From Tetracentron sinense (lineage: Eukaryota; Streptophyta; Magnoliopsida; Trochodendrales; Trochodendraceae), in assembly GCA_015143295.1 (NCBI GenBank), contig CM026556.1, forward strand, positions 16,430,547 to 16,494,546: a stretch of DNA of 64,000 nucleotides. The letters run 5' to 3'. Positions 10,302-19,938 of this stretch are shown here, piece after piece. Under the pieces are notes generated by a model. That model did no database searches. It had not been told where the DNA came from and worked only from the letters and a program-made list of their open reading frames with translations. Numbering within the stretch: position 1 is the first letter of the stretch; every line of letters begins with the position of its first letter. A program made the position numbers and the translations under genes.

Positions 10302-10436
10302 TCAACAGAAATCGAAGTCACGACTTCTATCTAAAGCACCATCGTCATGATAGTAATCCATGGAAGGCTCCGGGTCACGGTACTCTTCCTCGACCCAAGG
10401 TTCTTCGCCACACAAATCGAAAGGAACCCGAGCACC
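10302..10436 (-). CDS. Conserved LTR micro-ORF (S1)
   Basis: Open frame of 44 residues from the Gly codon spanning the acceptor. It starts GARVPFDLC, has the core EPWVEEEY and ends DFDFC-stop. A TGA lies in frame just upstream (TGATCGGCAG), so here the peptide cannot start at the ATG used in G1 and would need an upstream exon. It is closely related to the S2 copy. Confidence 0.4.
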   Translation of the reverse strand, partial: GARVPFDLCGEEPWVEEEYRDPEPSMDYYHDDGALDRSRDFDFC

Positions 10437-11185
10437 TGCCGATCATAACAATATCGACTGAGCATGGAATACTCAGTGTATACAAACTAATAACAATAAA
10501 GCGGTTAGGCATAGAGCATACAAGACATGGAGAATGAAATCCGTAAAATCCTTAAAGCATGGAAACCGTAAAAAACGTATGTGAGATAATATTCGAAACC
10601 AAAACTGTAACCGTGTGAGTCAATCGATAATCATAGCCTTATGAGTTCTTGTGAGTTCATGGAGTTACTTAGAGTCATTATGATCTGTAGAGACATAGAG
10701 CATAGAGCAATAACCTTAGAGCATTTCCATAGAGCATAACCTTAGAGATCTTAGAGCATTTCATTGTGATCCGTGGAGCTTGTGAGACGATCTTAGAGCA
10801 TTATCATAGAGTTTCCTTGTGAGCATGGTATGATCCTTAGAGCTTGTGAAACGATCTTAGAGAAATCATAGAGTTACTTAGAATCATTCATTATTCGTCT
10901 TTTCGTGAAAAACCCTTGTTTGTACTTTGAGAAATCCATGGAAACCATCAGTTTATGCGAGACATGCGAGCATATGCACTTAATAAGAGAAATCATCGTA
11001 TTTAAGCATAGAATCCCTTAGAGGTATTTTATCAAACACTTAGAGTGCATCATAATAGTAACCTTCATCCAAGTATATAATCACACCTTTTCATACATAA
11101 AATCAATACATATAGATAGGGCATGATAAGAAGAATCATAATTAGTAACTAGTAGGATTGCAAGATTGTAGTAGAGTGTATCTAC
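10436..11185 (-). other. Predicted LTR intron (S1)
   Basis: Donor CTAAG/GTAGATAC at 11186/11185 and acceptor ATCGGCAG/GT at 10436/10435, 750 bp. It contains many copies of 'cttagagc' and 'tcatagag' type words (10680-10880). Confidence 0.45.
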
Positions 11186-11390
11186 CTTAGAGAAATCAAT
11201 GAGTTTGACTCCCAATGGCTGGAACAAGCAAGAACAGTGAGTTCTTGGTTGGAAAACACCAAATGGAAAGGAAGAACTTGATCTTCCACAAGCTTGAACG
11301 ATCACCAAGTCCTCTCCTCCTTCTCTTCTTCAAATCCCTCAAAAATAATGCACAAAGGGTTTGTGAAACCCTAAGGCACAAACCCAGCCC

Positions 11391-11399
11391 TTTTATAGG
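11391..11399 (-). promoter_or_regulatory. TATA box of S1 LTR
   Basis: On the minus strand CCTATAAAA, about 55 bp downstream of the palindrome cassette and upstream of a pyrimidine- and AAG-rich leader. Confidence 0.6.
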
Positions 11400-11453
11400 C
11401 AAAGGGTGATGGTTAAAGTCTTAAACACCCTTAATGAAGAAAATCTGCGTATG

Positions 11454-11637
11454 ACCGATCGATCGGTGGTATGGACCGAGCGATCGGTGGCTTACCGGTC
11501 GATCGGTGTTATGACCGAGAGATCGGTCAAAAACACACTCTCTGGAATTTTTCCCCATACAACAAAGTTGACCGTGCGACAGCTATCGAGCGATCGGTAG
11601 TTGACCGATCGATCGCTGACTGGACCGAGCGATCGGT
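11454..11637 (-). promoter_or_regulatory. Palindrome cassette of S1 (ACCGATCGATCGGT type)
   Basis: About eight copies of ACCGATCGATCGGT and variants (ACCGAGCGATCGGT, ACCGGTCGATCGGT) in two clusters, separated by a spacer containing 'gtatggggaaaaattcc' on the element strand. It lies directly upstream of the TATA box. An enhancer role is inferred. Confidence 0.8.
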
Positions 11638-12039
11638 GCTCTGTATATCTGGACTGTTTTGACCATATATTTTGACTCGCTCGTCGGATTTCGACGATTC
11701 AACTTGCGTTGGATCCGTCTTTCGAAAACGAACATTTCTAATGTTTCAGAATTTTCGATTTCTCCCTTATTTATTAATTAGACTACGAAACGGCCAATTA
11801 GCTACGAAGGTGCTATTCATTAAGGATGAAAAAGTCTGGGGTGCTACAGTGTGAATAGTGTTCAAGGTAGTCTTGTAAACTTGTGGGTTTATGCTAATGA
11901 AAATGTTTGGATTTATAGTGTGCATGTGTGGTTAGGTCTATATGGCATAAAGGAGTGTGTTTTAAGCATAAAATGTGTTAGGATTGGATTGGAGAAGGTC
12001 CAAGTAGTAGAAAAGGGTTTTGCAGCAAAATAGGAGAGC

Positions 12040-12224
12040 ACCAATCGCTCGGTGATAACCACAGATCGACTGGTCATCTACCAATCGCTCAGTAGCTGTC
12101 GACTAGTTAACTAATTTGTATGGGAAAAATTACAGAGAGGGTGTTTCCAACCGATCTCTCAGTTGAAACCACCGATCGCTCGGTAAGCCACCGATCGCTC
12201 GGTCTTGACCACCGATCGATCGGT
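12040..12224 (+). promoter_or_regulatory. Palindrome cassette of S2 (ACCGATCGCTCGGT type)
   Basis: About seven copies, in the same two-cluster layout as S1, with a spacer containing 'gtatgggaaaaattac'. It ends about 57 bp before the TATA box. Confidence 0.8.
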
Positions 12225-12280
12225 TGTTCACTGATTTTCTTCATGAAGGGTTTTTGAGTATTTAGCCACCACCCCTTTGC

Positions 12281-12290
12281 CTATAAAAGG
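12281..12290 (+). promoter_or_regulatory. TATA box of S2 LTR
   Basis: CTATAAAAGG, followed by a leader with 'aaggaggaagctagggttt' and, further on, an ATG at 12438 in frame with the predicted second exon. Confidence 0.65.
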
Positions 12291-12492
12291 CTTGGTTCAT
12301 GCCTTAGGGTTTCAAAAACCCTTAGTGCATTATTTTGAGAGGATTTTGAGAGGAAGAAGAAGGAGGAAGCTAGGGTTTGCTAAAAGCTTGAAGAGAAGAT
12401 CAAGATCTTCCCTCGTTCGGCGTTTTTCAGCAAAAACATGAGGTTTCTATGTGTTCCAAGCCGTTGGAATCAAATTCATCGATTTCACCAAG

Positions 12493-13215
12493 GTAGATAC
12501 ATTCTACTACCAACTTGTGATAATAATAGTTTACCACATGATGCTCTACTCATTCTATACTATAAATATTGATTGTTATGGTGTGTGATGGTATTTTTAT
12601 ACTTGGATGTAAACTATTATTATTATGCACTCTATGTGTTTGGTTAAATGCCTCTAAGGGTTTTTGGTGATTAAATGTGTTGTTCTCTCATATTTTGCAT
12701 GTCTCGCATGAACCGGTGTTTTTCCATGGATTTCTCAAAGTTACGAAAAGGGTTTTTGAATAAGTGACTTAAATGATGATTCTAAGAAACTCCATGATAT
12801 CATCTAAGATCGGTTCACAAGCTCTAAGGATCATGTTAAACTCACAAGAACTCCATGATAATGTCTAAGATCTTCTCACAAGCTCTAAGGATCACAAATG
12901 CAATTGCTCTAAGATCTCTATGGTATTGGCTCTATGGTTTTTTTCTTTGGTATTGCTCTATGTCTCTACGGATCATAAATAACTCTATGAACTCTATGAA
13001 CTCCAAGTACTCACAAGGCTATGATTATCGCATGACTCACACGGTTTTGGTTTCGGATTTCATCATAAGTGTTATTTCACGGTTTCCATACTTTGAGATG
13101 TTTTAAGGATTTCATTCTCTATGAATTGCATGCTCTATGCCATTATTGTTTTATTGTTAGTAGTATGTATACACTGAGTATTCCATGCTCAGTTGATATT
13201 TGTTATCATCGACAG
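12493..13215 (+). other. Predicted LTR intron (S2)
   Basis: Donor CACCAAG/GTAGATAC and acceptor ATCGACAG/GT, 723 bp. Joining the ends forms a Gly codon (G + GT) and connects an open exon starting at ATG 12438 (18 codons, MRFLCVPSRWNQIHRFHQ) to the PWVEEEY exon in frame, with a stop at 13347-13349. This is the best single example that the LTR encodes a spliced ORF. It could be chance. Confidence 0.5.
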
Positions 13216-13349
13216 GTGCTTGGGTTCCCTTCGATTTGTGTGGTTTAGAGCCTTGGGTAGAGGAAGAGTATTACGACCCGAAACCTTCTATGGACCACTA
13301 CCAGGATGATGGCCCGCTAGATAGGCGTCATGAATTTGACTTCTGTTGA
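13216..13349 (+). CDS. Conserved LTR micro-exon (S2)
   Basis: Second exon of the predicted spliced ORF: AWVPFDLC, core EPWVEEEYY, then an acidic segment and EFDFC-stop. The ATG found here in G1, S3, S4 and G0 is absent, so translation would depend on the upstream exon. It is closely related to the S1 copy; most differences in the core are synonymous. Confidence 0.45.
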
Positions 13350-13640
13350 CTCTGTTAGTTAGAAGGATATGATATTTTGTTAAGTGAGAGTGGGACTTGT
13401 CCACTCCACATTTTGGATATTTACACATGGGTATATTTTGGTTGGTTTAAACTTGAATTAATAGATAAGAGAAATTATTGTTAGTTGCTTCCACTATGTG
13501 TGTTTAAATCGTTTCCGCTATGTATATCTATGTACTCTGACAAGTTGTTATGCGTGCCTTATGTATCATATGGGATGTATGATACGGTGGTCACGAGTTA
13601 AAGTATCCCTTACTCCTAGGGGGTATTTTGGGTCGTGACA

Positions 13641-16139
13641 ATGTAGAAGTGAATCTTGGATCCCTGTCTGACACAATACTTACTAGCACCCCATGCAACC
13701 AAACCAATTCTTTGATGTACAATACAATAAGCTGGTTCACGTTGAACGTAGCCCGATAAGGCAAGAAATGGGCAGAATTTGTCAAATGATCAACCACTAC
13801 CCAAATCGCATCTGAGTTCTTTACCGTCCTTAGTAATCCAACAATGAAATTTATGGAGATATTCTCCCATTTCCACTCGAGAATCGGAAGGGATTGCAAA
13901 AGACCTACTAGCTTCATATTCTGAACCCTCACCTATTGGCACACCAGGCATCTTGACATATACTCTACGACTTCTCTCTTTATATTCGGCCACCAATAGT
14001 ACCTCTTCAGGTTTTGGTACATCTTTGTACCACCAGGATGCACAGTATACTTGGACCGGTGAGCTTCATCTAAGATCTTGCTCCTCAACTCTGCATCCAT
14101 AGGAATACACAACCTTCCTTTAAATGTGATAGCTCCGTTACCATTCAAAGAGAATTCATCACTCCTTTTGCTAACCGCCTTACCTCTGTAAGAAAGTAGC
14201 TCCGCATCCGAACCCTGCAACTCTTGGATCCGAACTTTGATATAGGGCCTAACTATAAGATTAGCATGACTGGCCCAAATGTGGGAATACTGAAATTGGT
14301 ATCGAGGTTTACCATGACCTTCAACATCTTCCATTCTTGAATCATCATGTGGACTACAAGTCCAAGAGGATTCCTGTTTAGAGCATTTGCCACCACGTTT
14401 GCCTTACCCGGGTGGAACTGGATAGAGCACTCGTAGTCTTTTAAGAATTTCATCAATCAACGCTGCCTTATATTCAACTCCTTTTGGAAAAACAGATAAT
14501 TCAGACTTTTGTGATCCGTGAATACGTCAAATTGTTCCCCATAAATGTATTGCCACCAATCTTTATTGCAAATACCATTACAACCAACTCTAAGTCATGC
14601 GTAGGATAGTTCTTTTCGTGATCCTTCAACTGCCGGGAAGCATAGGCGATGACATTCCCACGCTGCATAAGAACACATCCTAGCTCGATATTCGAGGCAT
14701 CACTGTAGACTACAAAACCACCACTCCCAAATGAAACTGTGAGAACGAGGGCCGTAGTAAGCCTCTTCTTCAATTCTGAAACTTGCTTCGCACTTGTCAT
14801 TACAAGCGAACTTAGTATTTTTCCGCGTTAAGTACGTGAATGGTGCCGCTAAGCTGGAGAATCCCTCTATGAATCTCATATAGTAGCCTACCAAAATGAG
14901 GAAGCTACGTATCTCAGTGACACTCTTGGGTTTCTCCTATTTCATCACTGCCTCTATCTTCGCTGGGTTTACTGAAATACCCTCGGCAGATACCATGTGG
15001 CCAAGGAACGCTACTTTCTCTAACCAAAATTCACACTTACTCAATTTGGTATACAGTTTATGCTCTCGAAGAGTCTCAAGTGTAAGTCGAAGGTCTCGAT
15101 CATGATCCTCCCGTGCCTGGGAATACACTAAGATGTCATCAACAAAGACAATGACACATCTATTGAGACAAGGCCTGAACACCCAGTTCATCAAATCCAT
15201 AAACGTTGTCGGTGCATTCGTTAGACCAAAAGGCATGAATAGAAACTCGTAATGTCTGTACCAAGTCCTAAAGGTTGTCTTAGGAACATTTTTGGCCTTG
15301 ATCTTCAACTGTTGATACCCTGATCGTATATCAATCTAGGAGAAGAACCTTACTCCCTTTAGTTGGTCAAACAAATCGTCTATCCGAGGCAAAGGATAAT
15401 GATTCTTGATCGTAACATTGTTCAACTGCCTATAGCCAATATACATCCTCATCGACCCATCCTTCTTCTTCACGAAGAGTACTAGTGCTCCCCACGATGA
15501 AACACTTGGTCGGATGAAATCAAGTTGCTGCAACTCTTCTATCTGCTCCTTCAACTCCTGAATCTCTATTGGGGCCATACTGTATGGAGCCTTAGAAATT
15601 GGAGCAGTGTCAGGAGCAAGTTCTATAGCAAAATCTATCTCCCTATCGGGAGGCAACCCCGGCAAGTCATCGGGAAATACATCCAAATACTCACTCACAC
15701 CCAGAATGGTTGAGGAGTCTCATGCCTTTGGATTCAAAAGACTTCGAGCTGCTAAACGGATGATATCTTTCCTCCATAGTCCACAGAAGTGGAATGGATT
15801 GACGCCCTCTAGCTTGAAATTCACCACCTTTTCAAAACAAGCTATGTGCTCGTGGTATGCAGCAAGTCAATCCATCCCGAGAATGACATCAAAGTTTAAG
15901 TTTTGGAACTTGAGGATGATCAGATTGATTGGCAACTCATGCTGCCTAACTTGGACTATACAATTCTGGTATCCTTGACCTGTATCAACCGAATTTCCAA
16001 GTGGAGTCGAAATGGTCAATTCTTGATGTAGGTGACTCAGCTCAGAAGAGAAACCTTTGATGAAGCTAGGTGACACAAAGGAATGTGTCAATACTGTGTT
16101 GATCAACACACAAGCTAAACACTCGTTTACTAGTAAAAC
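13641..16139 (-). pseudogene. pol: G0 pol: protease, RT, RNase H, integrase core (decayed)
   Basis: Protease lies at 16109-15867, where the catalytic motif [10 protein letters not shown] of relatives reads LINTVLTHSF, so the active-site Asp is lost. RT spans 15698-14937 ([23 protein letters not shown]). RNase H follows ([12 protein letters not shown] near 14710), then the integrase zinc module (HRSKYTVHPGG; CLVCQ) and core (VSIVSDRDPRFTS at about 13660). Stops and frameshifts separate the open segments. The core is cut at 13641 by S2 and continues at 9951. Confidence 0.9.
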
Positions 16140-16266
16140 GCATGTGCATTATAATTAGCTAAGTTAATAATTTCAAGAATACTCATAGAGTATAGGTAGA
16201 ATGATATACACATATACAATATGCAACCATCAATTCATACTTGAAGAATTTACAATTTTTGCGTAC
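16140..16266 (-). other. Predicted gag-protease intron of G0
   Basis: The donor GCAAG/GTACGC is at exactly the same codon (DDVVQ-G) as in G1, followed in frame by GTQKL-stop if unspliced. The downstream exon resumes at about LLVNECLACVLIN near 16139. The acceptor AG is no longer visible ('cacatgcg'), which fits decay of this old copy. The 3' boundary is approximate. Confidence 0.55.
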
Positions 16267-17517
16267 CTTGCACAACATCATCAAATGCCTATGCATCCCT
16301 TTCAGTCAAGGCAAAGACCCGACCCAGGCTCGCCTTGCGAGGTTACTGTGTGGTTGTGAAGGTCGTGCAGGTCTGGATGCCAAAGCTTGTGAAGACCCTT
16401 GCAGAGCAGTCTGATGAATTAGGGGTCTGCTCCCCTGAGGTTGGACCCGCGACTATCGGTGTGGGTAATCTCTAATCATGTGGCCCTGCTCGTCACAATG
16501 GAAACACCCTCCTGATGCTCTCCGACACTCTCCAGTTGGGTGTCTTCGACCACAATAATCGAACTCGAAAGATGATGAGGATGCAAGCTGCACATATCTA
16601 GTACCCTGAGAAAAAGCGGGGCGAGGTGCTTGCAAAGTAATTAGACAAGGTACTGGTGGTGAAAGAGGAGGCCTTTGTGTCTACGTAAGCCTCAGAGCTG
16701 GATATGGGGAAGTCCTGGCCCTCTTCTCTGGCTGTGTTGAGCCACTGGACTGACCCCTATGCATGACTCTCCCGAAGCCGCTCTCCCTCCTCCTAAGAAA
16801 CTCCTCTGAGTTCGTCTCAGCAATCTTCTCCTTCCCCACGATCTCCCTCCAAGAATCAACCTGGAGTGTAGAGACTCAGTCCTTAATGAAGGCTTTTAGC
16901 CCACTCTCAAACTTCCTGACTCGCATCTTCTCTATTGTGAATAGGTGTTGCGATTCACAACAACTCAACAAACTTGGCCTCATATTCGGCCACACTCATC
17001 TCTCCCTGTACCAGAGATATGAACTCCATCTCCTTCTGCTGTCCAAAAATCTTGGGAAAATACTTACCATAGAAGGCATCAAAGAACTCTCCCCAAGACC
17101 ACGGCTCTCCTGCCCTGATATTGTCTCTCTACCTTAGTGCAGCTCTCCACCAATGATTGGCCTCCCCTTCCATCATGAAGTCAGCCCAGTCTACTCTCTG
17201 CTCATCAGTGCAACGAGGAGCATGGAAAATCTTTTCTAGTTACATAATCCACGCCTCTACAACCATGGGATCTGTAGTCCCATAGAAAGTAGGTGGATGG
17301 AGCCTTCAAAATGCTTCAAGCCCCAAAGTATATTGGGTAGGAGGTGGATGCGCCAATGCAGAGCAATGGCAGGCTGTCTGACAGCTAGCATTGTTATGGT
17401 CTCTACCATAGTATTTAGCAACTGAGATATGTCAGGTTGTTCATCCCCCGATGGAGGGTCTCCTCCATTTCCATTACTCCTAGTCTGGTATCCGTGAACC
17501 CCACCGCCACGTCTCAT
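16267..17517 (-). pseudogene. gag: G0 gag (decayed)
   Basis: It starts MRRGGGVHGYQTRSNGN at 17517, comparable to the start of G1 gag, with an acidic segment and then several frameshifts. The zinc knuckle near 16470-16510 reads CFHCDEQGHMIRDY, with the last cysteine changed to tyrosine. It ends FALTERDA-stop-AFDDVVQ before the intron donor, so there is also a nonsense codon. Confidence 0.82.
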
Positions 17518-17768
17518 GATAAATCCTGAGAAGAGTAGCAGAGCATGAGTCTAACTTGGAACCAACTTTATTTCAATAATAACTTCAAACTCATTCCATA
17601 TTCATAAGATACATAGTAGATTTTCATCAAGGTATACATTGCAATATTATAAGCATACAATATATGGTTCTAGCATAGGATACTAACTTCAGGTGGGTTT
17701 CAGCCGGTTGTGGATTAAGACTAAATAATTAGTCTATACTTGGAATATGACTCATTTCTCATTCTAAT
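17518..17768 (-). other. G0 leader, gag-proximal part
   Basis: Untranslated leader of G0; its other part is 44419-44588. C1 inserted between them with the target duplication CTAAT (17764-17768 and 44419-44423). Confidence 0.8.
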
Positions 17769-19510
17769 TGTTGCCCAGATATGGACCCTAGAGGGGGGGT
17801 GAATAGGGTCAATGGCAAAATAAAATTATTATTCCCTTTTTAAGTGCAGAAAATAAAATCTAAAAGGAATGCAACTAAGCACAAGATAGATAAAGTAATT
17901 TAAGTGCACAAGAAGAAGGAGAAAGAGTAAAGGAGTGCAAACACAGAGTTGTTTTCGAGGTTCGGCACACCCAACCTACTCCCTGTCTCAAGCAACACTA
18001 GCTTGGAGGATTCCACTATAGTCCACGACTGCTCAGACTTCTTAATCTGGTGAAGCCTAAACCCTTTACAACCTCTCTTCTGGTTGAGGTGAACCGTACA
18101 GTACCTAGAGCACAACTCTCTCCAGTTTTACACGAAGCAGCAGCTTCACAGAACACTCAGGTTCTTGGATGATGAAAGTAGATGTTGGATCTTAGATCCG
18201 AAGGATAAACTCCTTTAAGAGTTAGATATGAATGGAATATCAAGCTCTATGAAATCTCTCAAATGGAAGTTTGGATTTTAGCTCAAAGAGAAAAAAAACA
18301 AAGTATCGTTTGCAGATTTGGGATTTTTAAGCTCAAGAGAGTGATTATCAATGTAACAGTGTAGGAGTGAGTGTTATTTTTTGGATCATTCAAAGATCAC
18401 TTATGTTTATAGTGATCTAAAATTTATTACCCTTTGATGATCATTAAATGCAAAATACCCGTTTTAAATATAGTCGTTGGCAAAAAGAACGGTTTTTCAG
18501 AATTTTTCTAAACTATCCAGTCAATTAGAGTAGCCTGCTAATCGGCTGGATGGTTTCCTGATCGGCTAGATCATCAAAACAAGTTTTAAGGAGTTTTGTT
18601 CTATCCAGTCGATTAGAGGAAGGAGTGATCGATTGGATGGACCATTTAATTGACTGGATGGTCATCCTAATCGGCTGGATAGACAAAACAATTCTAGATT
18701 TTTGGTTTATCTGATTTTTAATGCTTTTACTTTAACTTTAATGATTTGCACGAATTCCAAAGTCTTTAATTTTGTTAGTAAAGCATGATTAACAACTCAT
18801 TATGATCTTTAAAAAGATTTAAGATGGATTTACAAAGAGAACCAACATGATCAGCACGTGTAGACAAATTTTGAAAAAATTTGTTCTATCCAGTCGATCA
18901 CAGGGCTTGCCTGATCGACTGGATGGTCTGTTTAATCAGCTGGATGGCCTATCTGATCGACTGGATAGGCTAATTTTATTTGCAGAATCCATTTTCAAAA
19001 TCTTTAAGGTATGATTTGATTCCAAGGTTTTGTACTTAACTTTTATAAGTATAAGTAACATGTTTTAAGGTCCTTAATCATATTTTAATATTTGTTCAAG
19101 GGACCTATGGTCAATCTAAGGTGTTTTGAGCTTTTTCACCAAATCAACCACTTGAGGATTTTTACAAGAAATCCTAGACAGACCATACTAACTACCTAGA
19201 CTAAGACCTTGATGGAGATGAGCTTTGTTCTTCAATGGTCTTCAGCAGCAGTGTCTTCTAGGCAATCTTCCAAAATCCTTTTTGTTTATAGTTGATCATC
19301 TTCTTGAAGCTTCGATTTGGAAATTTCATCATGTCTTGACATGGTCTTTTTATTGAAAGTTCTTGAATTTGCTTGAAGTTCCTTTTCTAATACAAGAATG
19401 CTGTAAAATAAATTGCTCATGGAAGATATTAGTATCCAAGATTCATTTCATTATATACGTCATCATTAAAATTAATTGAGGGACATATAGTTGTAACCTT
19501 AAGGCTAACA
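17769..19510 (-). repeat. C1 3' LTR (1742 bp)
   Basis: In plus orientation it reads TGTTGCCCAGATATGG...AAGGCTAACA. It carries two blocks of family-specific inverted motifs (18513-18682 and 18886-18969). TATA-like CTATAAACA lies on the minus strand near 18404-18414. Confidence 0.93.
18513..18969 (-). promoter_or_regulatory. Inverted-motif cassette of the C1 3' LTR (ATCCAGTCGAT / ATCGGCTGGAT)
   Basis: Repeated ATCCAGTCGATTAG and its inverse CTAATCGRCTGGAT, spaced by 10-60 bp, in two clusters (18513-18682, 18886-18969). They pair as inverted repeats around TCGA. The cluster ends about 100 bp upstream of a TATA-like sequence on the element strand. The same motifs are in the 5' LTR (43400-43590, 43794-43877) and between pol and the env-like ORF. 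Confidence 0.75.
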
Positions 19511-19898
19511 ATCTCCCCCTTTTTGATAATGACACATATAATGGAATGAAATGGGTTAAACCCCCCCTCAACAGATACTTTTTATAATTTTGTGGAGAGC
19601 TCACCCTAAGCAAGTGCATAAAAGGAATATTATTAGGTTGAATACCAAGAAAAGTTCCACAAAAACAAGATTCTAAAGAATTTTCTATCTAATACCAATA
19701 AGAAGTTCCATAAGAGAATTTATTGTAATTTCAAGAATCAAGAGAAGTTCCTTGACATTCTTTATGTAATTTAAGTATAAAAAAAAATCATGTATTTCAT
19801 ATGTTTTCAACAACATCCATACATACACAATCATGAAAGAAAAAAAATAAAATGAAGTAACTACTACATTTCATTTCATATGACTTCTCCCCCTTGTC
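19511..19898 (-). other. C1 polypurine tract and 3' untranslated stretch, with a second tract
   Basis: On the element strand AAAAAGGGGGAGAT (19511-19525) abuts the 3' LTR and is the primer for plus-strand DNA. A second tract, GACAAGGGGGAGAAG (19884-19898), lies right after the env-like ORF. Nothing else is evident. Confidence 0.8.
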
Positions 19899-19938
19899 AA
19901 CATCAAAACAAAAAAAAGAAAAGAGGAAGTCACAAAAG

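Larger units (their letters stand above)
9998..11848 (-). mobile_element. S1: solo LTR, minus orientation, inside S2
   Basis: In plus orientation it reads TGTCGCGACCC...GGGGTGCTACA, so the element strand is TGTAGCACCCC...GGTCGCGACA. It is flanked by GTGTG (9993-9997 and 11849-11853). It has the same architecture as S2 in the opposite direction: U3 block near 11695-11715, cassette 11454-11637, TATA 11391-11399, predicted intron 10436-11185 and micro-ORF 10302-10436. Confidence 0.93.
9952..13640 (+). mobile_element. S2: solo LTR of a gypsy family, itself interrupted by S1
   Basis: It begins TGTAGAACCCCGAATC, ends GGGTCGTGACA and is flanked by ATGTA (9947-9951 and 13641-13645). Removing S1 and one copy of its target duplication leaves 1833 bp, nearly the length of S1 (1851 bp), so both belong to one family. 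It contains the palindrome cassette 12040-12224, TATA CTATAAAAGG at 12281-12290, splice-donor AAG/GTAGATAC at 12492/12493, palindrome CTGAGTATTCCATGCTCAG near 13173 and acceptor GACAG/GT at 13215. No internal region remains, consistent with LTR-LTR recombination. Confidence 0.93.

Noticed and set aside
13591-14456. Treating the minus-strand integrase here as a separate element from the fragment at 9599-9951
   Set aside because: The ATGTA duplication around S2 and the continuous integrase reading show they are one split gene.
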